The translations under genes were made by a program, and so were the position numbers. From positions 369,252 to 433,251 of the forward strand of contig SIJG01000027.1 of NCBI GenBank assembly GCA_023374025.1: 64,000 bases of DNA, read 5' to 3'. This DNA is from Heterodera schachtii. Taxonomy: Eukaryota > Nematoda > Chromadorea > Rhabditida > Heteroderidae. The notes below the pieces were generated by a model that made no database searches, was not told the origin of the DNA, and saw only the letters and a list, made by a program, of their open reading frames with translations. Below, in pieces: positions 52,716 to 64,000 of this stretch; positions within the stretch are counted from its first letter, which is position 1; the number at the start of each line of letters is the position of its first letter.

Positions 52716-53872
52716 TGCTAAATTTCCAATTCTGTTCAGTTCATTGGCATTTATATTTAAACGGACTCGATTTAAATCTCAAAATTTTTAATAACAATTA
52801 AAATGTTTGTTGTTTAATAATTTATTGCAATAATTATTACTTTTAAACACTAGATTCTTTTGTTTATTAATTCTGAATACTACCAATTTAAGCATAATAA
52901 AGTTTAAATCAAAGTAGCAATTTTTTTTTCTTTTATAAAATTGTTAATTTTAGAGTATTAAATTAAATATTTAATTTATCTTTAAATTATGTATAAGTTT
53001 TGTTTTTTTCTTTTAAATAATTTCATTAATAAATATTATCTTTTGTAAAATATTAAAAAATAAAACTTAATTTTTTTTAATTTTTTGTTTTTTTTTTCTC
53101 GAATTCCTGCTATTTTTTTTCTTCTTCTTTTTGACCTTCTACTCATTGGCTTTTTCTACTGAAAATCGGTTTATTTTGAATTATTTAGAATTAAAATTTA
53201 TTAAAAACATTTATGTTCTTTTTTTTGTGTATTTGTCTTTTTACTAATACAATTGGATTATTATATTTTGTTGTTAAAAATTAGATTTTCATTTGGTAAA
53301 TTAATTATTCGACTTTTTCGAATATAAGTTTTTTCCCTTCTCAAAAACTCAACAAGGCTTACATTTTTTTTACGCCATTTTTTTTTTAGTTTATCTTAAT
53401 TGAGAGGATAAATCATAAATAATTAAATAAAATATTCTAAAAATTCAATTTAATGTAGATTTTAAAATTAATGTAAATTTTAATTTACTTTTCTGCATTT
53501 TTTCCTTTTAATATTATAATGCATTATTTATAGTCTTTTTGTTCAAAAAAAAGTTTATTCATATTTATTAGAATATTAATAGAAATAAATTTAATAAAAA
53601 AATATCACTGTTTAATTATAATTATTCAAAGTGTAATTAAATATTGTAATATTGCGAAAAATATAAAATTTCTATATCTTTTTTAAATTATTAAACTAAA
53701 ATTATTAATTTCAAATTATATTCATTATGCTAATTTGATATTTCTAATAATAATTTATAAATTTATTTCCTAACAATTGAAAAATCACCTTTCTATTAAT
53801 TAGTGGAAAAATAGTGAGGAAGCGTTAAAATGGCTTTGTTATTTTTGTGCCGTAATTCGAAATAATTTTCAG

Positions 53873-54011
53873 AGCCATAATAAAAAAGTTTATGTGCCCG
53901 TGAATTTTGGAAAAACGGACTTACCGGACGAGAAAAGCCGGGATTGGGACCTGGATTATTCCGAGACCATTCCAATCAAAAATGATATTACCAATTTATT
54001 GATTTGTTCAG
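53873..54011 (+). CDS. Best exon candidate in the desert, 139 nt
   Basis: Flanked by AATTTTCAG and GTCTGTAG. The 46 codons are open and plainly protein-like: SHNKKVYVPVNFGKTDLPDE, then KSRDWDLDYSETIPIKNDIT and LLICS. Ends in phase 1. I do not recognise the family. An upstream ATG (53830, MALLFLCRNSK) is open until a stop overlapping the acceptor and may be chance. The island at 60617 is phase-compatible as a following exon. Confidence 0.55.
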
Positions 54012-54029
54012 GTCTGTAGTAAAATTTAA

Positions 54030-57000
54030 AATTTATTAATTATTATTTAATTTTATTATTTTTTTAAATTATGTCCAGGATTTGCAAATTGGTTCCTTCC
54101 TTAATGGCTTTTAAAATTAAGTGCTTTTTTCAAGCTTTTTAACTTTTTTATATTTAATTACCAATCCTTTCGCCACTATTTATTACTTGAGGTTTTTTGT
54201 TAAAAAATAAATTACTTAATGAAACTTTTAAAGTTTTAAATTTAAATTTATTCTTTTTATTTTTCTTGATTTATTTATATGGAACGTTGAAATTAACTTT
54301 CAGTAATATTTTTCATTCTCGTAGGCGGATTTAATATTCGTAAATTTTTGAGGACAAAATTATTTTTTATTGCTTTTAACGCTATTTTAAAACCAGTTTC
54401 AACTCAATCATAACAAATGTTTTAATTTTAATTTAAGTTATTATAAGATTTAAAAAGATTTGCTTAAATCTGAATTTAATTGAATTATTTTTACTATTTC
54501 GTATTACATATTTTTTTATCTATTCTTATTATTTAACGATTCTCTTTCTTATTTTTGTTTTTAAATAAACATTTTGTTCTGCTTTTTTGCTTTTTTAAAA
54601 ATCAATTTTCAATTTTGTAATTTTATTTCACTCATTAGCGATAAGAAAGTAATTAATTATTAAATTTTGATTAAGAAACTCGTGAATATATTTTAAAGTT
54701 GGAGTTAATTTCAAAGAATATTTCCTTGTTGTAGACTAATTTGTATTGGAAGAGTTTAGCATTGGGATTTATCTTTTAAATTGTTGCACGCAATCCTTTT
54801 ATTTATCTTTTTTCTTAACAATTATTTTATTTAAAGAAATAATTCTATTAATCGGTCTATTATTTATTTACATCTTATGGTCCTATTTTACAACTTATAG
54901 GCAAAAAGATTTTTTAAATTTATTTACTTATTTAGAAACATATATTGATGGCATTATATTAGATTTTATTTTTAGTTTTTATAATTTTTTTTTTATTATA
55001 TCCAGATTAAGTTGTATATAAATTGAGTAAATATTTAGTTATTTTGGTCTATTTACATTGAATAAAATATTCTCTTTATTCAAATTGTTTTTTATATATT
55101 TATCTTAAAATTTTCTTTAATTGATATTTATTAAATATTATTGTTTTTTTATTTGGTAAATTTATTTTAATAAAATAATTAATAGCAAAATCAAAATATT
55201 AATGATAATTAATATTCTCTTTCAATTTTATTAATGAAATTTTTATAATTTATTTTCCAAATTAATATTTGGCTTTATAATATTTTATCAATTGAATTAA
55301 TTTTATATTTTCTGCATCGTTTTTGTTGTCGATATTAAATTATTATATTTTTTCACTACCATCATAGCCAGAAATTTATACCATAATCTTTATTTAAAGA
55401 TATATATATATTTACTTATCTTTTTTTATTATTACTTATGTAATTATTTCATTTTTATCCGTAAATTTTTTGTATTATTAAATTTGTTTTAAATGAATAA
55501 AGAATCTTTATAATTTCATTATTATAAGATACAATTTTTTAGCATTTTTAAATTCAATGAATTTTATTCACTAAAGGTCCGGCCCTACTTATGACATTAA
55601 GAAATGTCGTACTTCTTTATAAAATACGGATTAGATAATAAAGAAATAATATGTTTGAAAAATATTTTAAGATAATAAATTAAAAATATAAAGCCATGCA
55701 AAAATACCAATAATTATTATTTCATATTTTTATGAATTCCTATAATTTTTACGATTAATTTGAATTATTACAAAGTATAAAATGACAAATTATAATTTTA
55801 TTATATATATTAGTTAACTTCTTTTAATCTAAATTCTTTTTAAATAAATATTTTTTATTTATTAGTTCCTTATTTTTTAAAGTATTAATTTAAATTTGTA
55901 TTTGGAATTGAAATTTTGTATGAATTAATATAATAATAAATTTAATATCCTAATATATTTGGTGTTAATAAAAGAGAACCAATTTTTGTAAATTTGAAAA
56001 AAAATCTTCAATTTAAATATTTATTATTAAAATAAGATTGTTTTTGAACAAAAAATATTTTCAAATTAGCAATTAATTTTTTTTAAAAAATTATCATAAA
56101 AGTGAAAACTTATTAATCAATTAGCAGTAATAAGTTTTGCATATTTTCTATCATATTATTGTAAAAAAATCAAAATATTGTTTATACTTTTAGACATTAA
56201 TTTGATTTAGCTATTTATATTTTCGTACCATTTTTTTTTTCTCCTGTCGCAAAAATTTTTTGTAATATGATTTTTTGGAAATTTCTATTATGATGTTAAT
56301 GGTAATTTTTCAAAATTTTTCAATTAAGGGCGTTTTTCCAAAATTATCCATCTTTAGGGGTATATTTTTCGAATTTTTTGTGAAAATGTTGAAATATGGA
56401 TGTCAAATATGGAAATATGGATTAAAAGAAAGCTGAATATGGAAAAATATGGAAGTGAAAAATTATCCTAGAAGCATCAAACCAAGCTAAAAATACCATT
56501 TTACGTGGTTTTTAGGCCGAAATGAGTGTGCAAAAAATATGTAAATCCATACAAATACGGTCTCTAGTGATCATAATTTTAAAATCTTTTTTAGTCGGAA
56601 ATATTTATTTATTTATCGCTTATAGATGTATTTATTATATAAATTAATCATTATTTTGAAGTACTTTTTCTACTCAAATACCCTTGGGGTGTTAAAATTT
56701 TAATCACTCCCGCTCACCCTTATGTTAAGGAATGAGTGATCTGCTGAACGTTTTGCAATTGATTTTTTTTTGATCATCATAAAAAGTTGTGCTCTTATGA
56801 CTTTTTTTTGGTTTTATTGTTCTCTATAAAAAAAATACTTGTCTTCAATTTTTTAACTTAAAACTTGGCATCCATACGGTTTATGGACTTACTGACTAAG
56901 AATACGGAAAATCCGTACTCCGTAAAAATCCGAATCGGCCCAATACGGATTAGGGACTACGGATCCGTAAAAAAATCCATAAACGAATCCGATCCGTACC

Positions 57001-57620
57001 CGCTTTCTTTTAACATTTAAATTAAAAAACGAAAATTAAAAAGTCTTAAGTGTTATTCAGATTTGTTGCAGTTTTTCGAACATAGACCACAGAAAAATGT
57101 TTACTTCTTATATTACAAAGTAAAAAAAGATAGTGCCCGTTTTTACCAGGTTTAAAAATTGTTATAAAAATATTAAACATTTAAATATCATGATTAAATA
57201 GTGCAAAATATTTTTTTATTTAAATAAAATGTTATCTATAATCTTTGAAATTTTTTAATTAAATTTTTCAATTTCAAATACCCAAAAGTTATAATGAGAA
57301 CGTAATCAAACTAAAATTAAAAATAATACTCTTAATTGAATCGATAAGAAAAATAACAAAACATAATGACCGCAATTAAAGTAAAAAGTTTGAATTTATT
57401 TAATAATAATTTAAAGTGGTTTCCTTATTTTACTAAATTTTTCTTCAAATTTTTTCAATTTATTTTACGTCTTTCTTTTACTTTTCACTGATATTGCTTC
57501 GGTCTCCAATTTGTTTTCGTTTTCACTTAAAATTTTATGTTTTTTTTTTATAATTTTATTTTTTTAATAAATTATTTTTGTTTTTCTTATTAAATTGTCG
57601 AAATAAGGATAAAATTTTAT
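54030..57620. other. A+T desert, part 3
   Basis: No gene. Contains repeat fragments at 55578-55640 (CCGGCCCTACTTATGAC), 56330-56570 (AATATGGA words ending ACGGTCTCTAG, a hAT-type right end) and 56875-57005 (AATACGGAT/ATCCGTA words in both orientations). The ORF at 54746-55021 is Phe/Leu/Ile-rich from base composition alone. Confidence 0.45.
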
Positions 57621-59160
57621 TTTCTCCGCCAGTCCCTATCGTCGGTGACCCGAAATGAATTTTTATCTTTTTATTTGATAAAACGTTTATAAATAATAAA
57701 AAAATATTCACCATTTCTTCATTATGTTCTATTTGCAGAAATATTTCATTATCTTATTTCTTTTTTTAATATTTATTCCATCAAAATAGAAAATAATTTT
57801 ATCTTCTTCATAATTCTTTTATAATATTATCATTATTTTATGTATTCTCAAAAGTACACTAAATTTTAGTTCAAAAACAAAAAACAAAATTTGCGAGGAA
57901 AATCGTCAAAAATTGGTTGTTTTTTTTAAATTATTTTATTGATCAAGGAACTTGCTCTTAGTTTTATTTTTTTTGGATGATATTTCAAATTACATAATAA
58001 TAAACAATCAGACTTTTTAAAAAATGTATTTAATTTTGTCTTCAAATTAATTTTTAAGTTTAATGGAATATTTTATTTTTTTAAATTCGAGTTTCCAATA
58101 TGAAATAAATTAATAAATTAGTTAGATTCAAAAAAAAATAAACATATTAATTAAAATATTTATAATTAACATAATTTTTTTTAAATACTTAAGTCATACA
58201 AAGATATAATTCATTTGCTTTTCCAGTTTGATAATTCATTTCATTTAAATGGCATTAAAAATTACCATATTTATTTTATTTTGATTTAATTTTTGTAACT
58301 CTTGCTGCTCCGTTGCAGAAAACAAATTTTCTTTCATCCAGCTTTTTATATAATGATTTTTAATTTTTTTTTTTTTTATATAACCATAAAATGAGTTGTT
58401 TTATCGGTGCTCATTATTTTTATTCATTTTCTTGAATGTCTTTTTGTCTTTAATAATTAATAAAAAATTTTGTTTATTTAAATCATTACATTTTTATTTC
58501 ATTTTTTTGTATATGATTGTTTTCGTTTAAGCTGTCCTCAATAACGAGAATATTTGTTAAAATTATAAATATTACTTTAATATTCTAATAGTTGCAATTA
58601 TAGACTTTAAATTTTATTCAATATTTTTTAAAATTAAATCACAAAAATATTAAAAAAAAATTAATTTTTTCCATTATTTAAAATTTGCTTTATAAAATAT
58701 TTAAAATGTTGATTCGTTTTTACAGAATAATTAACAAAAAGTTCATGTAAGTAAAGTGCATTCAAACTTTTTATCATTTAATTTTTTTAAAAGTAAATAA
58801 ATTTAATAAATTAAAAAATTTGTTGATCTTTTTATTATTTCATATAAACTCAGTGTTTTTTAAAACATTATTTTTTGACACAATATTAAATGGAATTTAT
58901 AAATTTTTTGTCGCGATAATTCAAAAAATAATAAATTCTTGATATTCACTTATTTTAATAAATTTGAATAAAAAAAAATTTTTGATAAAAAATTCATATA
59001 TTTTTTATAGTTTTTACATTTAATTTTTTTGGAGTTCTTTTTACAAAATTTTATAAAAGATTTTTAATACTCTTAATATTTTTATTGATAATTTAGTGTT
59101 TTGCTGTTAATGTATTCTATTTTTTTATATATGAAAAATAAAATTATCGTTTTTAATTTC
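57621..59160. other. A+T desert, part 4
   Basis: Weak exon-like islands: after TCTCCGCCAG at 57632 (SLSSVTRNE), near 58305-58345 (TTGCTGCTCCGTTGCAG as a possible acceptor) and 58530-58552 (FKLSSITRIFV). None has two convincing splice sites. Confidence 0.3.
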
Positions 59161-59175
59161 TTTTTTATTTGCACC

Positions 59176-59905
59176 TCCCGGACAATCCGACAGTGGACAA
59201 TTCGACAGTGGACAATCCGACAGTTGGACAATCCGACAGTGAGGACAATTCGACAGAAGTGGACAATCCGTCAGTGGACTCCGACAGTAAATTTAAATTT
59301 TAAATATATTTTCTAGTCATCTCAACAGATTATTTCCTATAAATATCTCAATTCAAATCAATTTGTTTCATGATTTTCAACCCACTGATGAGAGCTCAGG
59401 AATTTTCATTTAGTAGAGATTAGCAGGGGGTGGTGAGATTTGTGGATTGGGTTGGACTGCTTGGATTTGTGGAATGGTTCATGAATTTCTCCTTCTTCTG
59501 AGGACGACGAACCCATTTGAATAGGTAAACGGAATGGTCAATACTTTTGGCAAACATTTTGATCAGCAAAAATCACTTTCATTCTCATCACTTTGGTTTT
59601 ATGGGTCACTCCAAATTTAGTTTTGCATAATATGTATTTATTTTATTGTATTTTAGTTATTAGCATACCAAACTTATTTTTTTAATTTGTTAACAAGTTT
59701 AAGCTAAATTGATTTGAATTGCGATATTTATAGGAAATAATCTTTTGAGATGACTAGAAAATATTTTAAAAATTTAAATTTACTGTCGAATTGTCCACTG
59801 TCGAATTGTCCACTTCTGTCGAATTGTCCTCACTGTCAGATTGTCCAACTGTCGGATTATCCACTGTCGAATTGTCCACTGTCAGATTGTCCAGTCACGT
59901 TTGAT
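59176..59905. mobile_element. Foldback element with tandem GTGGACAATTCGACAGT-type ends
   Basis: The left end consists of about seven units GGACAAT(T/C)CGACAGT (59179-59288); the right end has the same units inverted (ACTGTCGAATTGTCC, 59783-59895). Next to them AAATTTAAATTTTAAATATA, TTCTAGTCATCTCAA and ATTTCCTATAAATAT are also repeated in inverse orientation (59288-59350 and 59715-59785). The centre (59370-59620) is of more balanced composition. No transposase. Confidence 0.88.
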
Positions 59906-60616
59906 CTCAATGATTACTGCATGAATTTATGTAAATTTACTTTCTATTTGAATTGTTATGAATTTTTAGTGAATTTATTTAACACTATGACAGAACTTAT
60001 TCGTCACTCTAATAAATAATTTATCAGTATTCAAAAAAGATTATATTATTAAATTATTATTTTGTTTAATTAATAAAATTAATTTTCATTTTATTATCTG
60101 TATTATTTCATTATATTTATTAATTTAAATAAAAAGTACCTATTTAGCTTCGTTATTAATTAAAATATTGTATAAGAATTTAGACATTTGTTCACTTTTC
60201 TTCTTTTTTAATATCTTTATACATAAATATTAATAATTTTTTATATTATATATAATTCGATTTATTTCTTGAATTTGGTAATTTGTAAGTTCATTAATAA
60301 TTATAAATATTTTTAACCTATATTTTTATTATAAAATTATTTTTTAAACTTTCGTTTTAAATAATTTATTTATTGCTGATATTAGATTTTTCTTATTAAA
60401 AAGATTAATTTTGTAATTTTTTAGAATAAGTAAACATATAAATGATATTTCGATATTTTAATAAAATTATCGACTTTATTTACATTCTTTTAAATTATAT
60501 TTTCTATTTTTAAAAAGTCAAAGTCTGACATAATTTTGACAATAATCTTTTCTCGGTTAAAATTAAGAATTTTTTTATTCATATATAATGTTATCATAAT
60601 TTTTCTGACCCAACAG

Positions 60617-60674
60617 CAAAAGTGCCGGGCTTTCATTTGATTGACACTCGAAACAAATTGCTCTATTTTTGGAC
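60617..60674 (+). CDS. Exon candidate, 58 nt
   Basis: After GACCCAACAG the frame reads KVPGFHLIDTRNKLLYFW and ends before GTTTTAAT. It enters needing one base, which fits the phase-1 end of the 53873-54011 exon (the intron would be 6.6 kb). The same stretch is open on the minus strand, so the strand is not certain. Confidence 0.4.
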
Positions 60675-61019
60675 GTTTTAATAAATTTTTCATCAACTAA
60701 AAAACTATTTATAAAATTATTTTTAATTTTTGAGAATATAGACATTGATGCCGATCACTGTAATATTTGAATAAATTATTATTTTAGCTTAAGTACGTAT
60801 TTTTATTTGATTTGATATTTTATTATTTTTTTCATCACTTTTCAATTTTTTTTTTCGAAATTTGGCATTTGTTTACTTTTCTTTTTTAAAATATCTTTTA
60901 ATTCAATTATAATTTATTTTTAAATAATAATAGAACAAACTTAAAACGATTTTAATAGTTTTATTTGAATGTTCAATGGAATTGTTTATTTTTAATTTTC
61001 TCATTCACTGGTATTATTT

Positions 61020-61090
61020 TTTGTAGTAGAATTTAAATTCGTATTTTTGAGCTCCTGGTTCAAATACAATATAAAAACAAATAATTTTTT
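61020..61090 (+). other. Weak exon-like island
   Basis: After TTTTTTGTAG the frame reads EFKFVFLSSWFKYNIKT. The acceptor is good; no donor chosen. Confidence 0.2.
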
Positions 61091-61149
61091 TCAATGTTAA
61101 CAAAAAATCATTAGATTTTATTTCATATTTTTTACATTTGATTTATTTG

Positions 61150-61285
61150 TTTTAATTATTTAATTTTTTAATGTACTAATTTAAAAAAAAATTAGTTTCG
61201 TTATATTTTTTATTTACTAATTCTTGCGCACCAGCCTGAATGTTTTTTTTCTTTTCCACAACTTTGTTTTACTTTGTATAAATTT
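61150..61285. repeat. Dispersed duplication, copy 1
   Basis: TTCGTTATATTTTTTATTTA, CTAATTCTTGC, then CTTTTCCA(C/T)AA match 63040-63125 in order and orientation, with divergence. Confidence 0.55.
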
Positions 61286-61887
61286 TCAAATTTGTGATTT
61301 TGCAAAAATTATATTAAAGCAAAAAAAATATAAATAATTTTTTTGTCCATTTATTTTTAATCTATTTCATAAAATTTTAATTCATTTAACTTTTTTGGTC
61401 AGATTTGATTATATATTTATTTAATGTTTGAAAACTTTGAGAAAAACTATTTTTTCACTTTTATTTAATGGCGATTTATAACAGTCATATTTTCCTTAAA
61501 GTTTTCAATTTGGCCAATTTATCACAAAATAACAATTAAGAATACCGGCTAATGAAATTATTTTCTAAAATATGCTTTTATTTGAATTGCAATTTTGTTT
61601 TCTTATATAATTTTTATTTTTTATATGCCGGAAATAAATTAAATAATAATTATAAAATCTTTAACCTTTTATTAATAACAATTTCTTTTTTATAATTTAT
61701 ATATTTATTTTTATTTTATTTTTTAATGAATTTTAAATTGGATTCAAATTAATTCATTTTTATTAATAAACAATATGTAAAGTAAAAATATACCTTATTA
61801 ATTAATACATGTTGATTGTTTATCTCGCCTGCTGATTACCTCAATTTTAAATTATTATTTTTATAAATAATGAACCTGTCTTCCATT

Positions 61888-61990
61888 CTTCTCCCTTATT
61901 TCCAGTCCACGGCGGCAACGCCAACAGCAATAAATTTAAATGAAATTAAAAAAATTATATATCAAATAGAAGAATTAAATATTTGCATTT
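61888..61990. repeat. Dispersed duplication copy 2 with exon-like core
   Basis: Same as 52605-52715. Here TTATTTCCAG precedes the core as a fair acceptor, and the frame STAATPTAINLNEIKKIIYQ continues open to about 62039. It may be a genuine exon that was duplicated together with flanking A+T DNA. Confidence 0.7.
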
Positions 61991-62593
61991 TGTTTTTTGC
62001 ATTTTCTTCTTCTTATTGTGAAAAATTTAAAAAAAAACAAAAATAAATTGAAAAAACACTTTAACTATATTTTTTAAAAAGGTACATGAAAAAATAACAA
62101 TTTTTTTTTTCAATTTTCCTTTTAAATAATAAAAATTAAATTGAAAGATCGTATTGTCTAATGAAATTTTTTAAATTCTTTAATTTTAATTGTCATTTAT
62201 ATTCTTTGTTAATAATAGGAATTTTAACTATAATAATTTTATTCCTTTTCGATAATGAAATAAAATTACTAAAAAAAATTTTTATGAATAAATTTAAAAG
62301 TTTTAAAACAATTAAAATGTTTATTCTTTAATAATTTATTGTATTAATTATTTCTTTAAAATACTACACTCTTTTGATTATTTCTGCTATTCTTCTGTTT
62401 ATTAATTCAGAATACTAATCAATTAATTTTTCCCTAACCGTGCCCAATTCAAACATAAAAAAGTTTAAATTAAAAAAGTTGATTTTTTCTGAGAATATTA
62501 TATATATGAATAATTTAATTATTTTTTTTCTTCTTAGTTATTCCTTATTTATAAAAAAACGTGTAAATGTCATTTGCATTTATTTTAGGTTAA

Positions 62594-62812
62594 ATAAACT
62601 ATAAAATAAATAGTATTTTCAAAAAATTTATTATTTTTAATTTAATATTATCGTCTCGTGGTTCGGGGTTTTTAACATGGTTAGTTAAATTTACATCAAT
62701 ATTACTATTTCTATATTATTTTCATGAACTACCACCTCCTCGGGAATTCATTCAAAAATCATATGGTAATGACTCGAATTTGAAGAAAATAAATTCTGAA
62801 AGCAAGTTGTAA
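62594..62812 (+). CDS. Terminal exon candidate, membrane span plus polar tail
   Basis: The frame is open from a TAA at 62591 to TAA at 62810. The part from about 62648 is protein-like: SSRGSGFLTWLVKFTSILLF, then LYYFHELPPPREFIQKSYGN and DSNLKKINSESKL. It contains one likely transmembrane helix. No upstream acceptor was fixed. The codon use of the last 45 codons is much better than the surroundings. Confidence 0.45.
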   Translation: MNYKINSIFKKFIIFNLILSSRGSGFLTWLVKFTSILLFLYYFHELPPPREFIQKSYGNDSNLKKINSESKL

Positions 62813-63039
62813 AAAAAGAATGTTCATTTTTTTAATTTTTGAAATTTTTTATGGATTTTTTATGATTATGAATGATTAAATAAAATTTTTCATTAGTTAA
62901 AATATCAAAACAAATTATCCTTTAAAAGTGAAATAATAATTACATTTATAAATTTTGATTTATACTTTCTGTTGTTTTAAAGAATTGAATATTTATTTTG
63001 TCAAGTAATTATTTATTTTTTTAAATATAAATATTTAAA

Positions 63040-63205
63040 AAAAACAGTTAATTTTGTTATATATTTTATTTACTAATTCTTGCATACAGCTCACGTTTTT
63101 TGCTTTTCCATAATTATGTTTTAAAATGTTCGAAAACTTTGATTACGGGCGGTGCTAATAGGAGCTTCCGCATATTTTTTTTATAATAGGTTTGTAATTT
63201 TTTGT
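63040..63205. repeat. Dispersed duplication, copy 2, with a coding-like tail
   Basis: Partner of 61150-61285. After the shared part, one plus frame reads CSKTLITGGANRSFRIF to a stop near 63186; the minus strand has an ATG reading MRKLLLAPPVIKVFEHF. Strand and reality uncertain. Confidence 0.35.
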
Positions 63206-63905
63206 CGCTGATTTGTGAGCCCATTTTAAGACTTTTCTTATTTGAAGTTGGGATTATTTTTAATAAAAATTCGGAAAAATTAATGAATTTAAAAATATTT
63301 AAGTATTATTCAAATTTTATTTAATTCATCCTTTAGAAATGTTTTGTTATTTTTATAATAATTATGTAATCTTAATAAAAGATTTTGTTTTTAATATTTT
63401 AATCATTAAATTTACATATAAAAAAAATTAATTTGATTGTTTGTGAATTTAAATAAAGTATCCAATCAAATTTTATTAATAAAATTATTGAATAAAAAAT
63501 CAGCTAGCTATTCAATTTTTATTTTCAAAATATTTCATTAATTCAATTACAATTTAATTTTTGAACAATATTAGAATTTATATAGTTAAAAAAAAAATTT
63601 TTAAAAAGAAAACACCAAAAATGATTTTCTTTCTTCTGATTTTTTTATTCATTGAATTGTTATTTTTCCATTTTTTAATTCAAAAATAACATTTGGTCTG
63701 AATTAAAATTTTAATTATTTTAACTATTTGGTTTTTATGAAAATTTCTGTGCTCTTTAATTTAATTCCCTTTGTTTTGTAATTGTTTATATTAACTTTTT
63801 GATTTTGTTTATATATTTATTATATTAAGAATGGTAATAAAAGTTTTTTTAAAGTCACTTAAAATTAAAAAATTCTTAAAGAAATATTTAAATTATTTAG
63901 AAAAT

Positions 63906-64000
63906 TAATATTCTCACGTCTTCGAAATGTTTTCGTCCCGTTTTTTTCTGGGCGCATAAATTTTTATTATTTATGTGATTTTTTGGAAATAATTTTCTGT
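63906..64000 (+). other. Exon-like island at the window edge
   Basis: Open frame FSRLRNVFVPFFSGRINF with GC-bearing codons, continuing to the end of the window. It is not possible to define borders. Confidence 0.25.

Noticed and set aside
54746..55021. 91-aa hydrophobic ORF in the desert
   Set aside because: The hydrophobic composition follows from T-rich DNA; no codon bias, no signal of conservation.
59380..59420. Possible hammerhead ribozyme (CTGATGAG followed by GGAATTTTC)
   Set aside because: The conserved GAAA after stem II and the closing stems I and III are absent.

Overview
The window looks like nuclear DNA of a plant-parasitic tylenchid nematode (root-knot or cyst nematode type; genus not resolved). 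The evidence is very high A+T, introns of about 40-60 nt with GT-AG ends, an intact gene of a divergent F-box-like family I associate with these nematodes, small secreted-protein genes, a SPRY-domain remnant and a dense load of non-autonomous transposons. Family assignments rest on motif recognition by eye; no search was run.

0-11.5 kb: a long foldback element (about 176-751), then a roughly 1.04 kb segment present twice in direct orientation (1575-2613 and 10241-11274). Between the two copies lies a compact plus-strand cluster: a protein-primed family-B DNA polymerase of the Maverick/Polinton type (2811-6437, nine exons, several disabling lesions) and four short tightly packed ORFs (6528-8486). 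Two of these share a domain and one carries a signal peptide. A frame-broken SPRY fragment (9393-9767) follows. 11.5-16.6 kb: a degenerate T-rich repeat, a LINE-type ORF1 remnant, two divergently oriented copies of a secreted helix-turn-helix (HTH) repeat family, and nested hAT-like elements.

16.7-22 kb: a 1.2 kb foldback Tc1/mariner-like element, GC-rich palindromic repeats and several hAT-like MITEs with perfect 8-bp target duplications. 22-30 kb: an intact 358-aa F-box-like gene (23066-24619), a 160-bp-armed palindrome, and a minus-strand gene (26764-29455) with a signal-peptide exon followed by three tandem copies of a two-part module, interrupted by frame breaks. 30-38.2 kb: a higher-order minisatellite (151-bp period), a second copy of a short ORF region, a secreted protein gene with HTH repeats (32715-34396) and more MITEs.

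38.2-64 kb: an extreme A+T desert. It holds a truncated retrotransposon gag/protease fragment (42162-43513, minus), two foldback elements and pairs of old dispersed duplications. It also holds scattered short islands of better base composition that read like plus-strand exons with GT-AG borders; they may be exons of one or more genes with very long introns.

Many reading frames are broken at homopolymer runs (A, T or G), so true pseudogenes and uncorrected long-read assembly errors cannot be separated from this sequence alone.
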